Source: an uncultured Oscillospiraceae bacterium (GTDB lineage Bacteria > Bacillota > Clostridia > Oscillospirales > Oscillospiraceae). Taken from it: a DNA stretch of 25,908 bases. A program made the position numbers and the translations under genes. The stretch is taken from the NCBI GenBank assembly GCA_900758315.1, contig CAAERF010000221.1, forward strand, positions 1 through 25,908. Reading direction: 5' to 3'. How positions within the stretch are numbered: the first letter of the stretch is position 1; each line of letters begins with the position of its first letter. Of the stretch, positions 1 to 7,469 are shown piece by piece. A model generated the notes under the pieces. It did no database searches and had not been told where the DNA came from. It worked only from the letters and a program-made list of their open reading frames with translations.

Positions 1-1023
1 GCAATTTTGGTTAGCGGTGGCGCCGGTTACATCGGCAGCCACACCTGTGTGGAACTTCTGGCCGCAGGGTACGACATCGTCGTGGCCGATAACTATTACA
101 ACTCCTGCCCTGAGGCCCTGGCCCGCGTCAAGAAGATTGCCGGCAAGGACTTCCGCTTTGTCGAGGCTGACATGACCGACAAGGCCGCTGTGGAGAAAAT
201 TTTTGCCGAGAACGAGGACATTGACTGCGTTATCCAGTTTGCCGCCTACAAGGCTGTGGGCGAAAGCGTTTCCAAGCCCATTGAGTACTACTCCAACAAC
301 CTGGCCTGCACGCTGAACATTCTGGACGTTATGCGCCGCCATAACTGCCACAACATCATCTTCTCCTCCTCTGCCACCGTCTACGGCGACCCCGCCAGCG
401 TGCCCATCCGCGAGGATTTCCCCGTGGGCGGCACCACCAACCCCTACGGCACCACCAAGGTCTTTACCGAGCGCATCCTGACCGACTGCTGCAAGGCTGA
501 CCCGGAGCTGAATGTGGCGCTGCTGCGTTACTTCAACCCTATTGGTGCCCATCCGTCCGGCCTGATTGGCGAGGACCCCAACGGCATCCCCAACAACCTT
601 GTGCCCTATATTGCCAAGGTTGCCGTGGGCAAGCTGGAGAAGGTTCACGTCTTTGGCAATGACTACCCGACCCCCGACGGCACCGGCGTGCGCGACTACA
701 TCCACGTTGTGGATCTGGCCCGCGGCCACGTGGCGGCCATCAAGAAGCTGGAGCAGAAGCCCGGCCTGTTCATCTGCAATCTGGGCACCGGCCACGGCTA
801 CAGCGTGCTGGATGTCATCCACGCCTTCAGCAAGGCCTGCGGCAAGGAGATTCCCTATGTTATCGACCCGCGCCGCCCCGGCGACATTGCCGAGTGCTGG
901 TGTGACCCCAGCAAGGCCAAGCGCGAGCTGGGCTGGGAGGCCCAGTACGGCATTGAGGAGATGTGCGCCCACAGCTGGAACTGGCAGAGCCACAACCCCG
1001 ACGGCTATAAGACCGCTGAATAA
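1..1023 (+). CDS. galE: UDP-glucose 4-epimerase, 5'-partial
   Basis: Interconverts UDP-glucose and UDP-galactose (and often the N-acetyl forms) in the cytoplasm, using bound NAD. The frame is open from base 1. The first codons read A-I-L-V before the Rossmann motif GGAGYIGSH, so only one or a few N-terminal residues are missing. The extended-SDR catalytic elements are present: the serine region FSSSATVYG and the Tyr-x-x-x-Lys motif YGTTK. The C-terminal half carries the usual substrate-domain motifs RYFNP, GVRDYIHV and RRPGD. Length of about 340 residues fits full GalE. Codon use is GC-rich, like the fuc genes at 11-16.5 kb. It stops at 1023, just before a hairpin and an insertion sequence. 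It may serve the nearby glycan operon, but the IS and an opposite-strand regulator lie between them. Confidence 0.95.
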   Translation, partial: AILVSGGAGYIGSHTCVELLAAGYDIVVADNYYNSCPEALARVKKIAGKDFRFVEADMTDKAAVEKIFAENEDIDCVIQFAAYKAVGESVSKPIEYYSNNLACTLNILDVMRRHNCHNIIFSSSATVYGDPASVPIREDFPVGGTTNPYGTTKVFTERILTDCCKADPELNVALLRYFNPIGAHPSGLIGEDPNGIPNNLVPYIAKVAVGKLEKVHVFGNDYPTPDGTGVRDYIHVVDLARGHVAAIKKLEQKPGLFICNLGTGHGYSVLDVIHAFSKACGKEIPYVIDPRRPGDIAECWCDPSKAKRELGWEAQYGIEEMCAHSWNWQSHNPDGYKTAE

Positions 1024-1030
1024 ATCTGTA

Positions 1031-1067
1031 TAAAAAGCAGCCCTGCAGAATTTATATCTGCAGGGCT
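1031..1067. terminator. Perfect hairpin at galE 3' end
   Basis: A 10-bp perfect stem, AGCCCTGCAG (1039-1048) with CTGCAGGGCT (1058-1067), has a 9-nt AT-rich loop. On the minus strand it is followed by a T-run (A-run 1032-1036 on the plus strand), so it terminates minus-strand transcription. On the plus strand the T-run is absent because the IS left end begins at the next base. It lies 15 nt beyond the galE stop. Confidence 0.75.
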
Positions 1068-1083
1068 CAGCCTGTAGAAAAAG
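1068..1083 (+). repeat. IS left terminal inverted repeat
   Basis: CAGCCTGTAGAAAAAG matches the inverted right end (2636-2651) at 15 of 16 positions, and similarity stops right after. It starts directly at the last base of the galE hairpin stem. Confidence 0.85.
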
Positions 1084-1116
1084 CCTGCCTTGACAATCAC
1101 GCCAAGGCAGGTTTTT
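1084..1116 (+). terminator. Terminator inside IS left end
   Basis: A 9-bp stem CCTGCCTTG (1084-1092) with CAAGGCAGG (1103-1111) and a 10-nt loop is followed by TTTTT (1112-1116) on the plus strand. It would stop transcripts entering the IS from galE. The transposase stop codon (1097-1099, minus strand) falls in the loop. Confidence 0.75.
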
Positions 1117-2572
1117 GCATTTGAAATGGGAAAAACAGAAGCACAGAAGAAAAATTTGCCGCAAAAGTCCTTCTCCGCCCCCTTCCAGGAGAGGATTTTT
1201 TCTGTTTCCACTTCCAAGTGGCCAGCTTCTTCAAATTCATGGCACCAAATTTAAGCTTCACCCAGTTGGTAACCTGAGCCAAGCCTCTGTACTGCGTATA
1301 ACGCATGCCATGCTTTTCCTTTGCATCGGCAAACACACGCTCAATTTTCTGTTGTCTCAATTTGTAGATATCCCGGTATATCGGAGTATGCCTTACATCC
1401 TCGGCCATCTCTACAAAGCGCTGCCAGATATGCCTTGAAACTGTCTTTTCGTACTTGGCATTCTGTGTGCACATTGCCCTTGTGGGGCAATCCTTGCACA
1501 GGTAAGGACGGCTCTTGTATTCCCGGTATCCATTGCGGTTGGTTGTTGAATAGTGCAAAACTTTGTATTCCGGGCAGATTACGTCATCGAAGTATTCATC
1601 ATAAACATAGGTATACCAGGGGTGATTGCCGGCTTTTGTTTTGGGACGTGTATATGCAGAGGTAAGGATTCGACCGCTTTCAAAGATTCTTTTGCAAATC
1701 CAGGGAGTCTTGTAGGCGCTGTCGGCCGCAACAATTTTGTGTTCGGGGTAATGCTTACAGATATCATCGTACAGAGAATCAAACGCTACGCTGTCATGAA
1801 CATTGCCGGGAGTAACGTGAACGCCTAAGATGAAATTGTGCTTATCGCAGGCCGTATGTGCTTCGTAGGTAAATACTTTCTTGTGCTCACCCTTGTGAAA
1901 TACACCACATTCCGGGTCTGTTGTGGGAACCGTCTTTTCCACCATTTCCGGCTCGTTAGAGTTGCCCCCGGTTGTATTCCCATCATTATCATCGTCAAAG
2001 GGCTTTTTTCCGTGTGCTTCTCTGTCTTTGTTTATTTCATCAAACAGTTCGTGGGCATAGCGCTTTGCTTCTTTGGGTACAGCTTTGCGGGCCTGCTTTT
2101 TCAGATTGGCATTTGCTTTAATGTGCGTACCGTCTACAAAGATAGCTTCCGTGTCCAGATAGCCTTCATCCGCGGCTGCTTTCAGCACCCAACGGAAAAC
2201 ATACTCAACAGATGCTGTATTGAACCGGTGCTTGAAGTTATAGCTTACGGTTGAAAAGTGCGGAACCTGCTCGTTCAGCGGATAGCCAATAAACCACCGA
2301 TATGCCATATTCATGCCGACTTCTTCCAGCGTCCGGCGCAAAGAACGGATGCCGTAGATATGCTGAATCAGCACGATCTTAAACAGAACGACCGGATCTA
2401 TGCTGGGACGGCCATTGTCCTTGCAATACGAATCTCCTACAAATTCATAAATCTTGTTGAAGTCGATTGCCGCATCAATCTGACGCAGCAGATGGTCAGC
2501 CGGAACCATTTCTTCAAGACTTACAAATTCAATTTGGTTTCTATTCTCAACATTTTTCGTAAGCACGTTCAT
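1097..2572 (-). CDS. IS1182-family transposase
   Basis: DDE transposase that cuts and joins the ends of its own element. The N-terminal DUF772-like helical region contains the family pattern VPADHLLRQID followed by GRPSIDPVVLFK. The DDE core carries FVDGTHIKANAN (first Asp), AADSAYKT (second Asp) and the C-terminal helix QKIERVFADAKEKHG (Glu). At 491 residues it is full length for the group. The start is ATG at 2572; an in-frame GTG lies one codon upstream. No good Shine-Dalgarno sequence is visible. A TGGTATAAT extended -10 (2584-2589 on the minus strand) lies about 12 bases upstream, so the message may be nearly leaderless. The last 25 residues (RRRTFAAN to QKPALA) overlap the terminator hairpin at the IS end. 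Confidence 0.92.
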   Translation of the reverse strand: MNVLTKNVENRNQIEFVSLEEMVPADHLLRQIDAAIDFNKIYEFVGDSYCKDNGRPSIDPVVLFKIVLIQHIYGIRSLRRTLEEVGMNMAYRWFIGYPLNEQVPHFSTVSYNFKHRFNTASVEYVFRWVLKAAADEGYLDTEAIFVDGTHIKANANLKKQARKAVPKEAKRYAHELFDEINKDREAHGKKPFDDDNDGNTTGGNSNEPEMVEKTVPTTDPECGVFHKGEHKKVFTYEAHTACDKHNFILGVHVTPGNVHDSVAFDSLYDDICKHYPEHKIVAADSAYKTPWICKRIFESGRILTSAYTRPKTKAGNHPWYTYVYDEYFDDVICPEYKVLHYSTTNRNGYREYKSRPYLCKDCPTRAMCTQNAKYEKTVSRHIWQRFVEMAEDVRHTPIYRDIYKLRQQKIERVFADAKEKHGMRYTQYRGLAQVTNWVKLKFGAMNLKKLATWKWKQKKSSPGRGRRRTFAANFSSVLLFFPFQMQKPALA

Positions 2573-2583
2573 CACCCGTACTT

Positions 2584-2592
2584 ATTATACCA
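2584..2592 (-). promoter_or_regulatory. Transposase extended -10 promoter
   Basis: Read on the minus strand the sequence is TGGTATAAT, a perfect -10 with the TGn extension. No good -35 is visible 16-18 bp upstream. The predicted start lies only a few bases from the ATG at 2572. A weak outward-dependent -35 is common in insertion sequences. Confidence 0.5.
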
Positions 2593-2635
2593 TATTTCTC
2601 TCTGTTTTACGAGAAAAAGACCACCTTAATGTAAC

Positions 2636-2651
2636 CTTTTTCGACAGGCTG
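2636..2651 (-). repeat. IS right terminal inverted repeat
   Basis: CTTTTTCGACAGGCTG is the inverted partner of 1068-1083 with one mismatch. It lies about 65 bases upstream of the transposase start. Confidence 0.85.
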
Positions 2652-2652
2652 C

Positions 2653-2681
2653 GACTTGACACATTTGTCAAGTCTTTTTTT
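2653..2681 (+). terminator. Plus-strand terminator beyond the IS
   Basis: A perfect 9-bp stem GACTTGACA (2653-2661) with TGTCAAGTC (2666-2674) and a 4-nt loop CATT is followed by seven T (2675-2681). It begins two bases after the IS right end. It may be the original downstream terminator of galE, now separated from it by the IS. Confidence 0.75.
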
Positions 2682-2692
2682 GAATTATTACG

Positions 2693-2735
2693 AAAAAATC
2701 CTCGTACCATCAGAAATGAGATGGTACGAGGATTT
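2693..2735 (-). terminator. Terminator of the AraC-type regulator gene
   Basis: A perfect 16-bp inverted repeat (2696-2711 with 2720-2735) has an 8-nt loop. On the minus strand it ends in six T (A-run 2693-2698 on plus). It lies about 50 bases past the stop of the regulator at 2784 and is a strong intrinsic terminator. Confidence 0.85.
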
Positions 2736-2783
2736 GTCAGCTTAACATACTGACATTGCGGCTAAGCCGAGGGCTTTCTGATA

Positions 2784-5126
2784 TTAAGAAGGATTCGATG
2801 GATTCCGGGAATCGCTTTCCCGGACAGAAAGGCGATAGTTATTAGGGCTTACACCGTATTCACTCTTGAAAAGAGAATAAAAGTACTTTGTGTTTTCAAA
2901 CCCTACCATTCGGGCAACGGTTTCAATGTTGCAGGAGGAATGCAACAATAGATCGCGCGCTTTTTCTAAGCGAAGTTTCTTGGTATAGACGGCAATGGAA
3001 TCCCCGGTTCTCTGCTTGAACAATCGATTCAGATAGGTTACCGACATATGGAAATGATCCGCCACGGATTTGCTGGAAAACGAGAAATCCTGATAACAGC
3101 GCTCGATATATTCCTGCACACTTTTGATATCAATGCCAGAGGAATTGGTTTCTGCTGAGTGCAGGGTTTCGGACACCTTGGCGAACTGCTCATATGACAG
3201 ATTGCGGGCGTGGGTGATGGTGGCGCTGGTTGTGAGAGAACTGTAGAACTGATGATAGTTTATGGGAGGAAACAGGGCGCTTGTGCTTTCAATCTTTTTG
3301 AGTAATGTGATGCACTTCGAAGCGAATACATTGAGAGAGGCGGAGGCAGATTCCTTAGTATATTGTGGCAGGCGCTGAAAATATTCGTCCAATATATTGC
3401 CAACGGCTTCCATATCGCTGGCACGAACGGCGTTTTCCAGGGAATTCATATCCGCCACCGGACAAATTTCAGAGTTCAGGGAATCCAAATCGAGTTCGCC
3501 TACTTGCAATATACAGGCGTTTTGGTAAAAGAAGCGATATTCGGAAAGTTCCTTCAACTGCTGCTGCGTTAAACACAGCGTGGCGGGGCTGTGGATAGAG
3601 CGGGATAAAAAGAAAGAAACAGAGATACGAAAATAGTTGGCAAAAGTTTGCTGGATTTGCTCCAGTATCTCGCGGCTGATGTGGGGGTCGCTGCCGCTGC
3701 TATGGCAAAACAGGAAAATCACGTCCCCTTTTTCCAAGGGGAGTGACCGCACGCTGGCTAAAGGGTCAAATAATTCATGCATTACGTTGTCCAGCGCATA
3801 GCACAGGAGGCTTTGGTTTTCCGGTGTCTGTTCTTCCGTAGGACCTAGGGGCAGCCATTTGGTATAGACTAAGATGAAGTGGTCGCCAGGCTGGTAGGGA
3901 AGTTCTTCGCGCGCGCAAAGATCCCAGAATTGGTCGTCGGGGTATTTATTGTACAGTAACTGATCCTTGAGCAGTGTGTCTTGGGAAATGGTAAGACTGC
4001 GGCGTTTATAGATGGATAAATCATCGAGCTGGTGGGAATGTGCGGTAATTTGGTGAGCGATAAAGGCGATCTCGTCAGAAGCGGTTAAGATTACGTCATG
4101 GTTCTTTTGCAATTCATCATTAAAATGTTCGCTTTCGGAGAGCGCGTCTTTGATGACGGCAATGGGGGAATACAGCTTACGGCTGACCAAAAAGTTTACC
4201 AAAGTGGCAAGTATGCCCATTAGAACGCTCATGAGGAGCAAAACCGATAGGAAAGACAAAAAGGTTGCTGTTACGTCTGATTTTTGCACGAAGGAAACAA
4301 TCTGGAAGTTGTTGTTAGCATCTTGAAGAATGTTGAAATGATACCAAGTGCCATTGAACTCGCCATCAAAGCTTTTGGCCCAGTTACCGGCTTCCAGCGT
4401 TTTCAATAAAGATGTGTCGGAGGCGGATGCCTCAGTGTGATACCGTCCATCAAAAATAACCTGCTGTTTATTATAGAATACCAGGTAACTGGTAGGTGCT
4501 TTGCTGTAAACGGCGGGATCGTTATGCAACACAGAAAAAATATCACTAACATCCAAGTTAACCAAAACGATATTTTCATATCCGGGGCTGTACATACTGG
4601 TTAGTACCATACTGCTCGTAGTGGTATAAGGGGAGTCATGTATTATGCGGGGCGTGTTGTCGGCAAGGCTTTCTTTCTGACGGATGTATTCTACCGCTTG
4701 CTGATCATAGAATGCATCTAAATCTGAGGTGCAAACTTCCTTTCCAAACATATAAATTTTATCGGTGGCATGATTATAGAAGAGAACCGAATGGATGGAA
4801 GAATCTTGGCTGACAAAGTAATCTATGCTGCGGACGGATTTTAGTTGGTCAGACAGGCTGCTGGGGTTGGCAGAAAAAAGCGAAATTCCGTCATAGGATG
4901 AGGAAGCCTGCAACGCATTTTTCTGACTTGTAAGGATTTGATCTTCGATGGAGCTGTAAGCGGTTTCCACAAAGCGGGACATGACGGAATCTAGGTAAGA
5001 AAGAGTCAGATGATTCATCAACAGGTACATAGTAAGCAAGGCTATGGTCAGAAGTCCAAAAGTGACCAGAAGTACCGTGTGGAATATCTGCTTAAATTGT
5101 TTGGATCGCCAGACCTCGTTGTGCAT
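2784..5126 (-). CDS. Membrane-anchored AraC-family regulator
   Basis: A 780-aa regulator of the YtdP/YesS-like type found beside LplABC-like sugar transporters in Firmicutes. In order it shows a cytoplasmic N-terminus, TM1 at about residues 14-40, an extracellular sensor-like region (about 40-285, Cache-like by architecture only), TM2 at about 290-315, a HAMP-like linker, a long cytoplasmic middle, and a C-terminal two-helix-turn-helix AraC DNA-binding domain at about 680-770. The latter includes SVADHFHMSVTYLNRLFKQ and IETVARMVGFENTKYFYSLF. The start ATG at 5126 is preceded by AAGGAG. The gene is divergent from the ABC permeases, so it probably senses the transported sugar or its binding protein and controls the 5466-16544 operon. 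It is more AT-rich than galE and the fuc genes. The ligand cannot be read from sequence. Confidence 0.85.
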   Translation of the reverse strand: MHNEVWRSKQFKQIFHTVLLVTFGLLTIALLTMYLLMNHLTLSYLDSVMSRFVETAYSSIEDQILTSQKNALQASSSYDGISLFSANPSSLSDQLKSVRSIDYFVSQDSSIHSVLFYNHATDKIYMFGKEVCTSDLDAFYDQQAVEYIRQKESLADNTPRIIHDSPYTTTSSMVLTSMYSPGYENIVLVNLDVSDIFSVLHNDPAVYSKAPTSYLVFYNKQQVIFDGRYHTEASASDTSLLKTLEAGNWAKSFDGEFNGTWYHFNILQDANNNFQIVSFVQKSDVTATFLSFLSVLLLMSVLMGILATLVNFLVSRKLYSPIAVIKDALSESEHFNDELQKNHDVILTASDEIAFIAHQITAHSHQLDDLSIYKRRSLTISQDTLLKDQLLYNKYPDDQFWDLCAREELPYQPGDHFILVYTKWLPLGPTEEQTPENQSLLCYALDNVMHELFDPLASVRSLPLEKGDVIFLFCHSSGSDPHISREILEQIQQTFANYFRISVSFFLSRSIHSPATLCLTQQQLKELSEYRFFYQNACILQVGELDLDSLNSEICPVADMNSLENAVRASDMEAVGNILDEYFQRLPQYTKESASASLNVFASKCITLLKKIESTSALFPPINYHQFYSSLTTSATITHARNLSYEQFAKVSETLHSAETNSSGIDIKSVQEYIERCYQDFSFSSKSVADHFHMSVTYLNRLFKQRTGDSIAVYTKKLRLEKARDLLLHSSCNIETVARMVGFENTKYFYSLFKSEYGVSPNNYRLSVRESDSRNPSNPS

Positions 5127-5179
5127 AAAAGTGATATCTCCTTTTGCCGATTTTGCTGAAATTCCATAATTTTGAACTA

Positions 5180-5209
5180 ATTATAGCAAATACAGGGGGG
5201 GAAGGTAAA
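5180..5209 (-). promoter_or_regulatory. Promoter of the AraC-type regulator
   Basis: On the minus strand a TGCTATAAT extended -10 (hexamer 5180-5185) is preceded at 18 bp by TTTACC (5204-5209). It lies about 55 bases upstream of the regulator ATG. Confidence 0.55.
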
Positions 5210-5397
5210 CATAATTTATAAATTTTGAACCTGAAAGCCGGGTTTTAAACTCTCGTTACAAAGAGGCGTGCGGCTGCTTTTGAAAGAAAACGGAGTGCAA
5301 AACCCGATGCCAAAGTATGGACGTAGTTTTTGGAACATATTGAACAAGTAGCTGTTTTTTGAAGTGTGGTTTTGAACGCGACCTACGGATATAGCCC

Positions 5398-5426
5398 TTG
5401 TTGGTAGACAGGAACAACTCTATACT
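5398..5426 (+). promoter_or_regulatory. Promoter of the transporter/fucose operon
   Basis: TTGTTG (5398-5403) and TATACT (5421-5426) are separated by exactly 17 bp. The predicted start near 5433 leaves a leader of about 33 bases before the ATG at 5466. The nearest TTTTGAAC copy ends about 20 bp upstream of the -35, a usual AraC activator position. Confidence 0.65.
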
Positions 5427-5465
5427 AAAAGTGCGAATTGAACAACATTAGAAAGGAATGATCGC

Positions 5466-6416
5466 ATGTTTAAGCAAAGTATTCAGAAGCAAAAACGAGC
5501 AAGAAAAAACAAAGATACCTCTCAGGGGCTGGGTCTTCTCCTTATGACCCTGCCCATGATGCTCGTGGTGGCGGTGTTCTCTTACCTGCCTATGGGAGGA
5601 TTAATCGTCGCTTTCAAAAATTATAGCTATCGTGACGGGATTATAAAAAGTCCGTTCTGCGATCCTTTGTGGAAAAACTTTGAATTCTTGCTGAAATCTC
5701 CGGATACATTCCGAATCATCCGCAATACGATTTTGTACAACTTGGCATTTATTGTATTGACATTGGTGATTTCCGTGGCGTTGGCAATTGCGCTGAATGA
5801 ACTGCGCAGTCGTAGGGCGCTGAAAGTGTATCAAACCGCCATGTTTATTCCGTACTTTTTATCGTGGGTGGTTATCTCCTACATTGTCTATGCATTCCTG
5901 AACCCGCGTCTGGGCTATCTGAATGCAATCGCAGCCCGCAACGGAGGGCAGACTTTGGACTGGTACAATACCCCCGAAGCATGGATTGCCATTATCATTA
6001 TTTTGCAGATTTGGAAAACGGTTGGAATGAATGTACTGATGTACTATGCCAGCCTGATGAGTGTGGATACGTCGTATCAGGAAGCCGCTGTCATTGACGG
6101 TGCGAACCGCTGGCAGGTGATTCGCCATGTGATTTTACCGTTCCTCTATCCCATGATGATTATTCTGACGATTCTGGCAGTAGGCAAAATTATGAACTCG
6201 GACTTCGGTCTGTTTTATCAGGTTCCTATGGATTCCAAAACGCTGTATTCTACAACGGACGTACTGGAAACTTACGTTTATCGTGCTTTGATTCAGAACG
6301 GAAACATTGGCATGAGTTCCGCCGCAGGCTTTTTGAAATCCGTGGTTGGCTTTGTCCTGGTGCTTCTGACCAACGGGATTGTGAAGAAGATTAACCCGGA
6401 TTACGCACTGTACTGA
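5466..6416 (+). CDS. Sugar ABC transporter permease, LplB-like
   Basis: Inner-membrane permease of the CUT1 carbohydrate ABC family, one half of the heterodimeric channel. It has 316 residues, a basic N-terminus (residues 1-20) and six predicted membrane segments, the first at about 25-47. The EAA loop that docks the ATPase is present as YQEAAVIDGANRWQ followed by VILPFLYP. The start ATG is preceded by AAAGGAATG at suitable spacing. It is the first gene of the operon, opposite the membrane AraC regulator, an arrangement typical for LplBC/YtcP-like systems that import oligosaccharides or glycosides. The partner permease follows after 23 bases. Neither a binding protein nor an ATPase is adjacent. 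The ATPase is often supplied in trans in Firmicutes (MsmK-like), but a missing binding protein is less usual. Confidence 0.9.
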   Translation: MFKQSIQKQKRARKNKDTSQGLGLLLMTLPMMLVVAVFSYLPMGGLIVAFKNYSYRDGIIKSPFCDPLWKNFEFLLKSPDTFRIIRNTILYNLAFIVLTLVISVALAIALNELRSRRALKVYQTAMFIPYFLSWVVISYIVYAFLNPRLGYLNAIAARNGGQTLDWYNTPEAWIAIIIILQIWKTVGMNVLMYYASLMSVDTSYQEAAVIDGANRWQVIRHVILPFLYPMMIILTILAVGKIMNSDFGLFYQVPMDSKTLYSTTDVLETYVYRALIQNGNIGMSSAAGFLKSVVGFVLVLLTNGIVKKINPDYALY

Positions 6417-6439
6417 TTGGCAACGGAAAGGAGCAAGTT

Positions 6440-7327
6440 ATGATTACCAATAAACGAACTGAGCGCATTAAGGCTGTGATTTTGAATACCTTTTTTATCC
6501 TGCTATCCGCAGTGTTTATCATTCCGCTGCTGTCGGTAGTGTTTATTGCATTTACCAGTGAGCAGTCTATCAGCACACAGGGGTATCCTTTCTTTTTCAG
6601 AGAAATTGACCTGACTGCCTTTCAGTACATATTGGACAATCCCAAGACGATTCTGGACGCGTATAAGGTTACCATTCTGGTTTCTTTTGGGGGTACCGCC
6701 ATCTACCTGCTTTTGGCATCTATGGCAGCGTACGCATTGTCCCGCCCGGGCTTCAAGTGGAAACGTCAGCTTACCTTCTTCTTTTTCTTTACGATGCTGT
6801 TCAACGGTGGCTTGGTGCCTACCTATATCTTGATGAACCAGACCCTGCACCTGAAAAACACCTACCTCGCCTTGATTATCCCTCTGTTGGTCAATGTGTG
6901 GTACCTGATTATGCTGCGAACCTTTATGAGTGATATCCCCAATGAGATTATTGAATCTGCCCGCATAGATGGTGCCGGGAACTGGATGATTTACAGCAGG
7001 TTCGTATTGCCGCTTTCTAAACCCGCCTTGGCGACCGTTGGTCTGCTGACATTGTTGGATTATTGGAACAGCTGGCAGCCAGCGATGCTGTATATCGATA
7101 AAAAAGAAATGTACCCGTTGCAGTATATGCTCCAGGTTATGCTGCGAAATATTATTGAGATTCTAAAGGAAATGCAGAACAACGTTTCTTTGGGTTCGGC
7201 GAACATTCCCACAGAAAGCACCCGTATGGCGATGTGTCTTCTGGCTGTGGGCCCCATGCTCTTTGTGTTCCCTTTCTTCCAGAAGTATTTCACGCAGGGG
7301 TTGACTGTGGGAGCGGTCAAGGGCTGA
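6440..7327 (+). CDS. Sugar ABC transporter permease, LplC-like
   Basis: Second permease of the CUT1 transporter, 295 residues with six predicted membrane helices beginning at about residue 12. The EAA loop reads NEIIESARIDGAGNWM then FVLPLSKPALATV. The C-terminus KYFTQGLTVGAVKG is the usual end of the LplC/YtcP/AraQ group, so the protein is complete. A good ribosome site (GGAAAGGAG) precedes the ATG. In related loci the gene for the lipoprotein binding protein normally follows here, but instead there is a 142-bp gap with a short cryptic frame and then an unrelated gene. Co-transcribed with the first permease (23-bp gap). Confidence 0.9.
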   Translation: MITNKRTERIKAVILNTFFILLSAVFIIPLLSVVFIAFTSEQSISTQGYPFFFREIDLTAFQYILDNPKTILDAYKVTILVSFGGTAIYLLLASMAAYALSRPGFKWKRQLTFFFFFTMLFNGGLVPTYILMNQTLHLKNTYLALIIPLLVNVWYLIMLRTFMSDIPNEIIESARIDGAGNWMIYSRFVLPLSKPALATVGLLTLLDYWNSWQPAMLYIDKKEMYPLQYMLQVMLRNIIEILKEMQNNVSLGSANIPTESTRMAMCLLAVGPMLFVFPFFQKYFTQGLTVGAVKG

Positions 7328-7328
7328 T

Positions 7329-7457
7329 TTGAATCTCAAGGCAAAATGCCCCGGTCTGCTGGCAAGAACCAACGGAACGGATACCTATGCATGTTATGGG
7401 GGCTATTTTGTGATGGAATTGTTTGCCAGGCTGTGCGGCGAAGCTGCACCTTGGTAA
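7329..7457 (+). pseudogene. Possible 42-codon relic ORF between lplC-like and 478-aa genes
   Basis: This short frame starts only with TTG (7329), preceded by CAAGGG, and ends at TAA 7455-7457 just before the next ribosome site. The peptide contains RTNGTDTYACYGGYFVMELF and reads like ordinary protein rather than random sequence, and the frame stays open into the upstream gene. It may be the 3' remnant of a deleted gene or a small protein. No family was recognised, and chance is possible. Confidence 0.25.
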
Positions 7458-7469
7458 AAGGAGGATGTT

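Larger units (their letters stand above)
1068..2651 (-). mobile_element. IS1182-family insertion sequence, complete
   Basis: A 1584-bp element holds one full-length transposase on the minus strand and is bounded by 16-bp inverted repeats differing at one position (CAGCCTGTAGAAAAAG left; the right end reads CAGCCTGTCGAAAAAG inwards). No target duplication is visible: the left flank ends GGGCT and the right flank begins CGACT. The left end abuts the galE hairpin and the right end sits one base before another hairpin. Insertion beside palindromes is consistent with the IS1182 family. Intact ends and an intact transposase suggest a recent, possibly active copy. Confidence 0.88.
5127..5465. promoter_or_regulatory. 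Divergent control region with TTTTGAAC repeats
   Basis: This 339-bp gene-free stretch lies between the regulator and the transporter. It holds one promoter for each direction. It has three exact TTTTGAAC copies on the plus strand (5170-5177, 5223-5230, 5370-5377) and near copies TTTTGAAA (5278-5285), TTTTGAAG (5357-5364) and TTTTAAAC (5243-5250). The exact copies are 53 and 147 bp apart, close to whole helical turns. They are candidate AraC half-sites, but the region is AT-rich and some copies may be chance. Confidence 0.4.

Noticed and set aside
566-1033. 155-codon plus-strand frame inside galE
   Set aside because: An alternate frame of a GC-rich gene with Ala/Pro/Arg/Thr-rich shadow composition.
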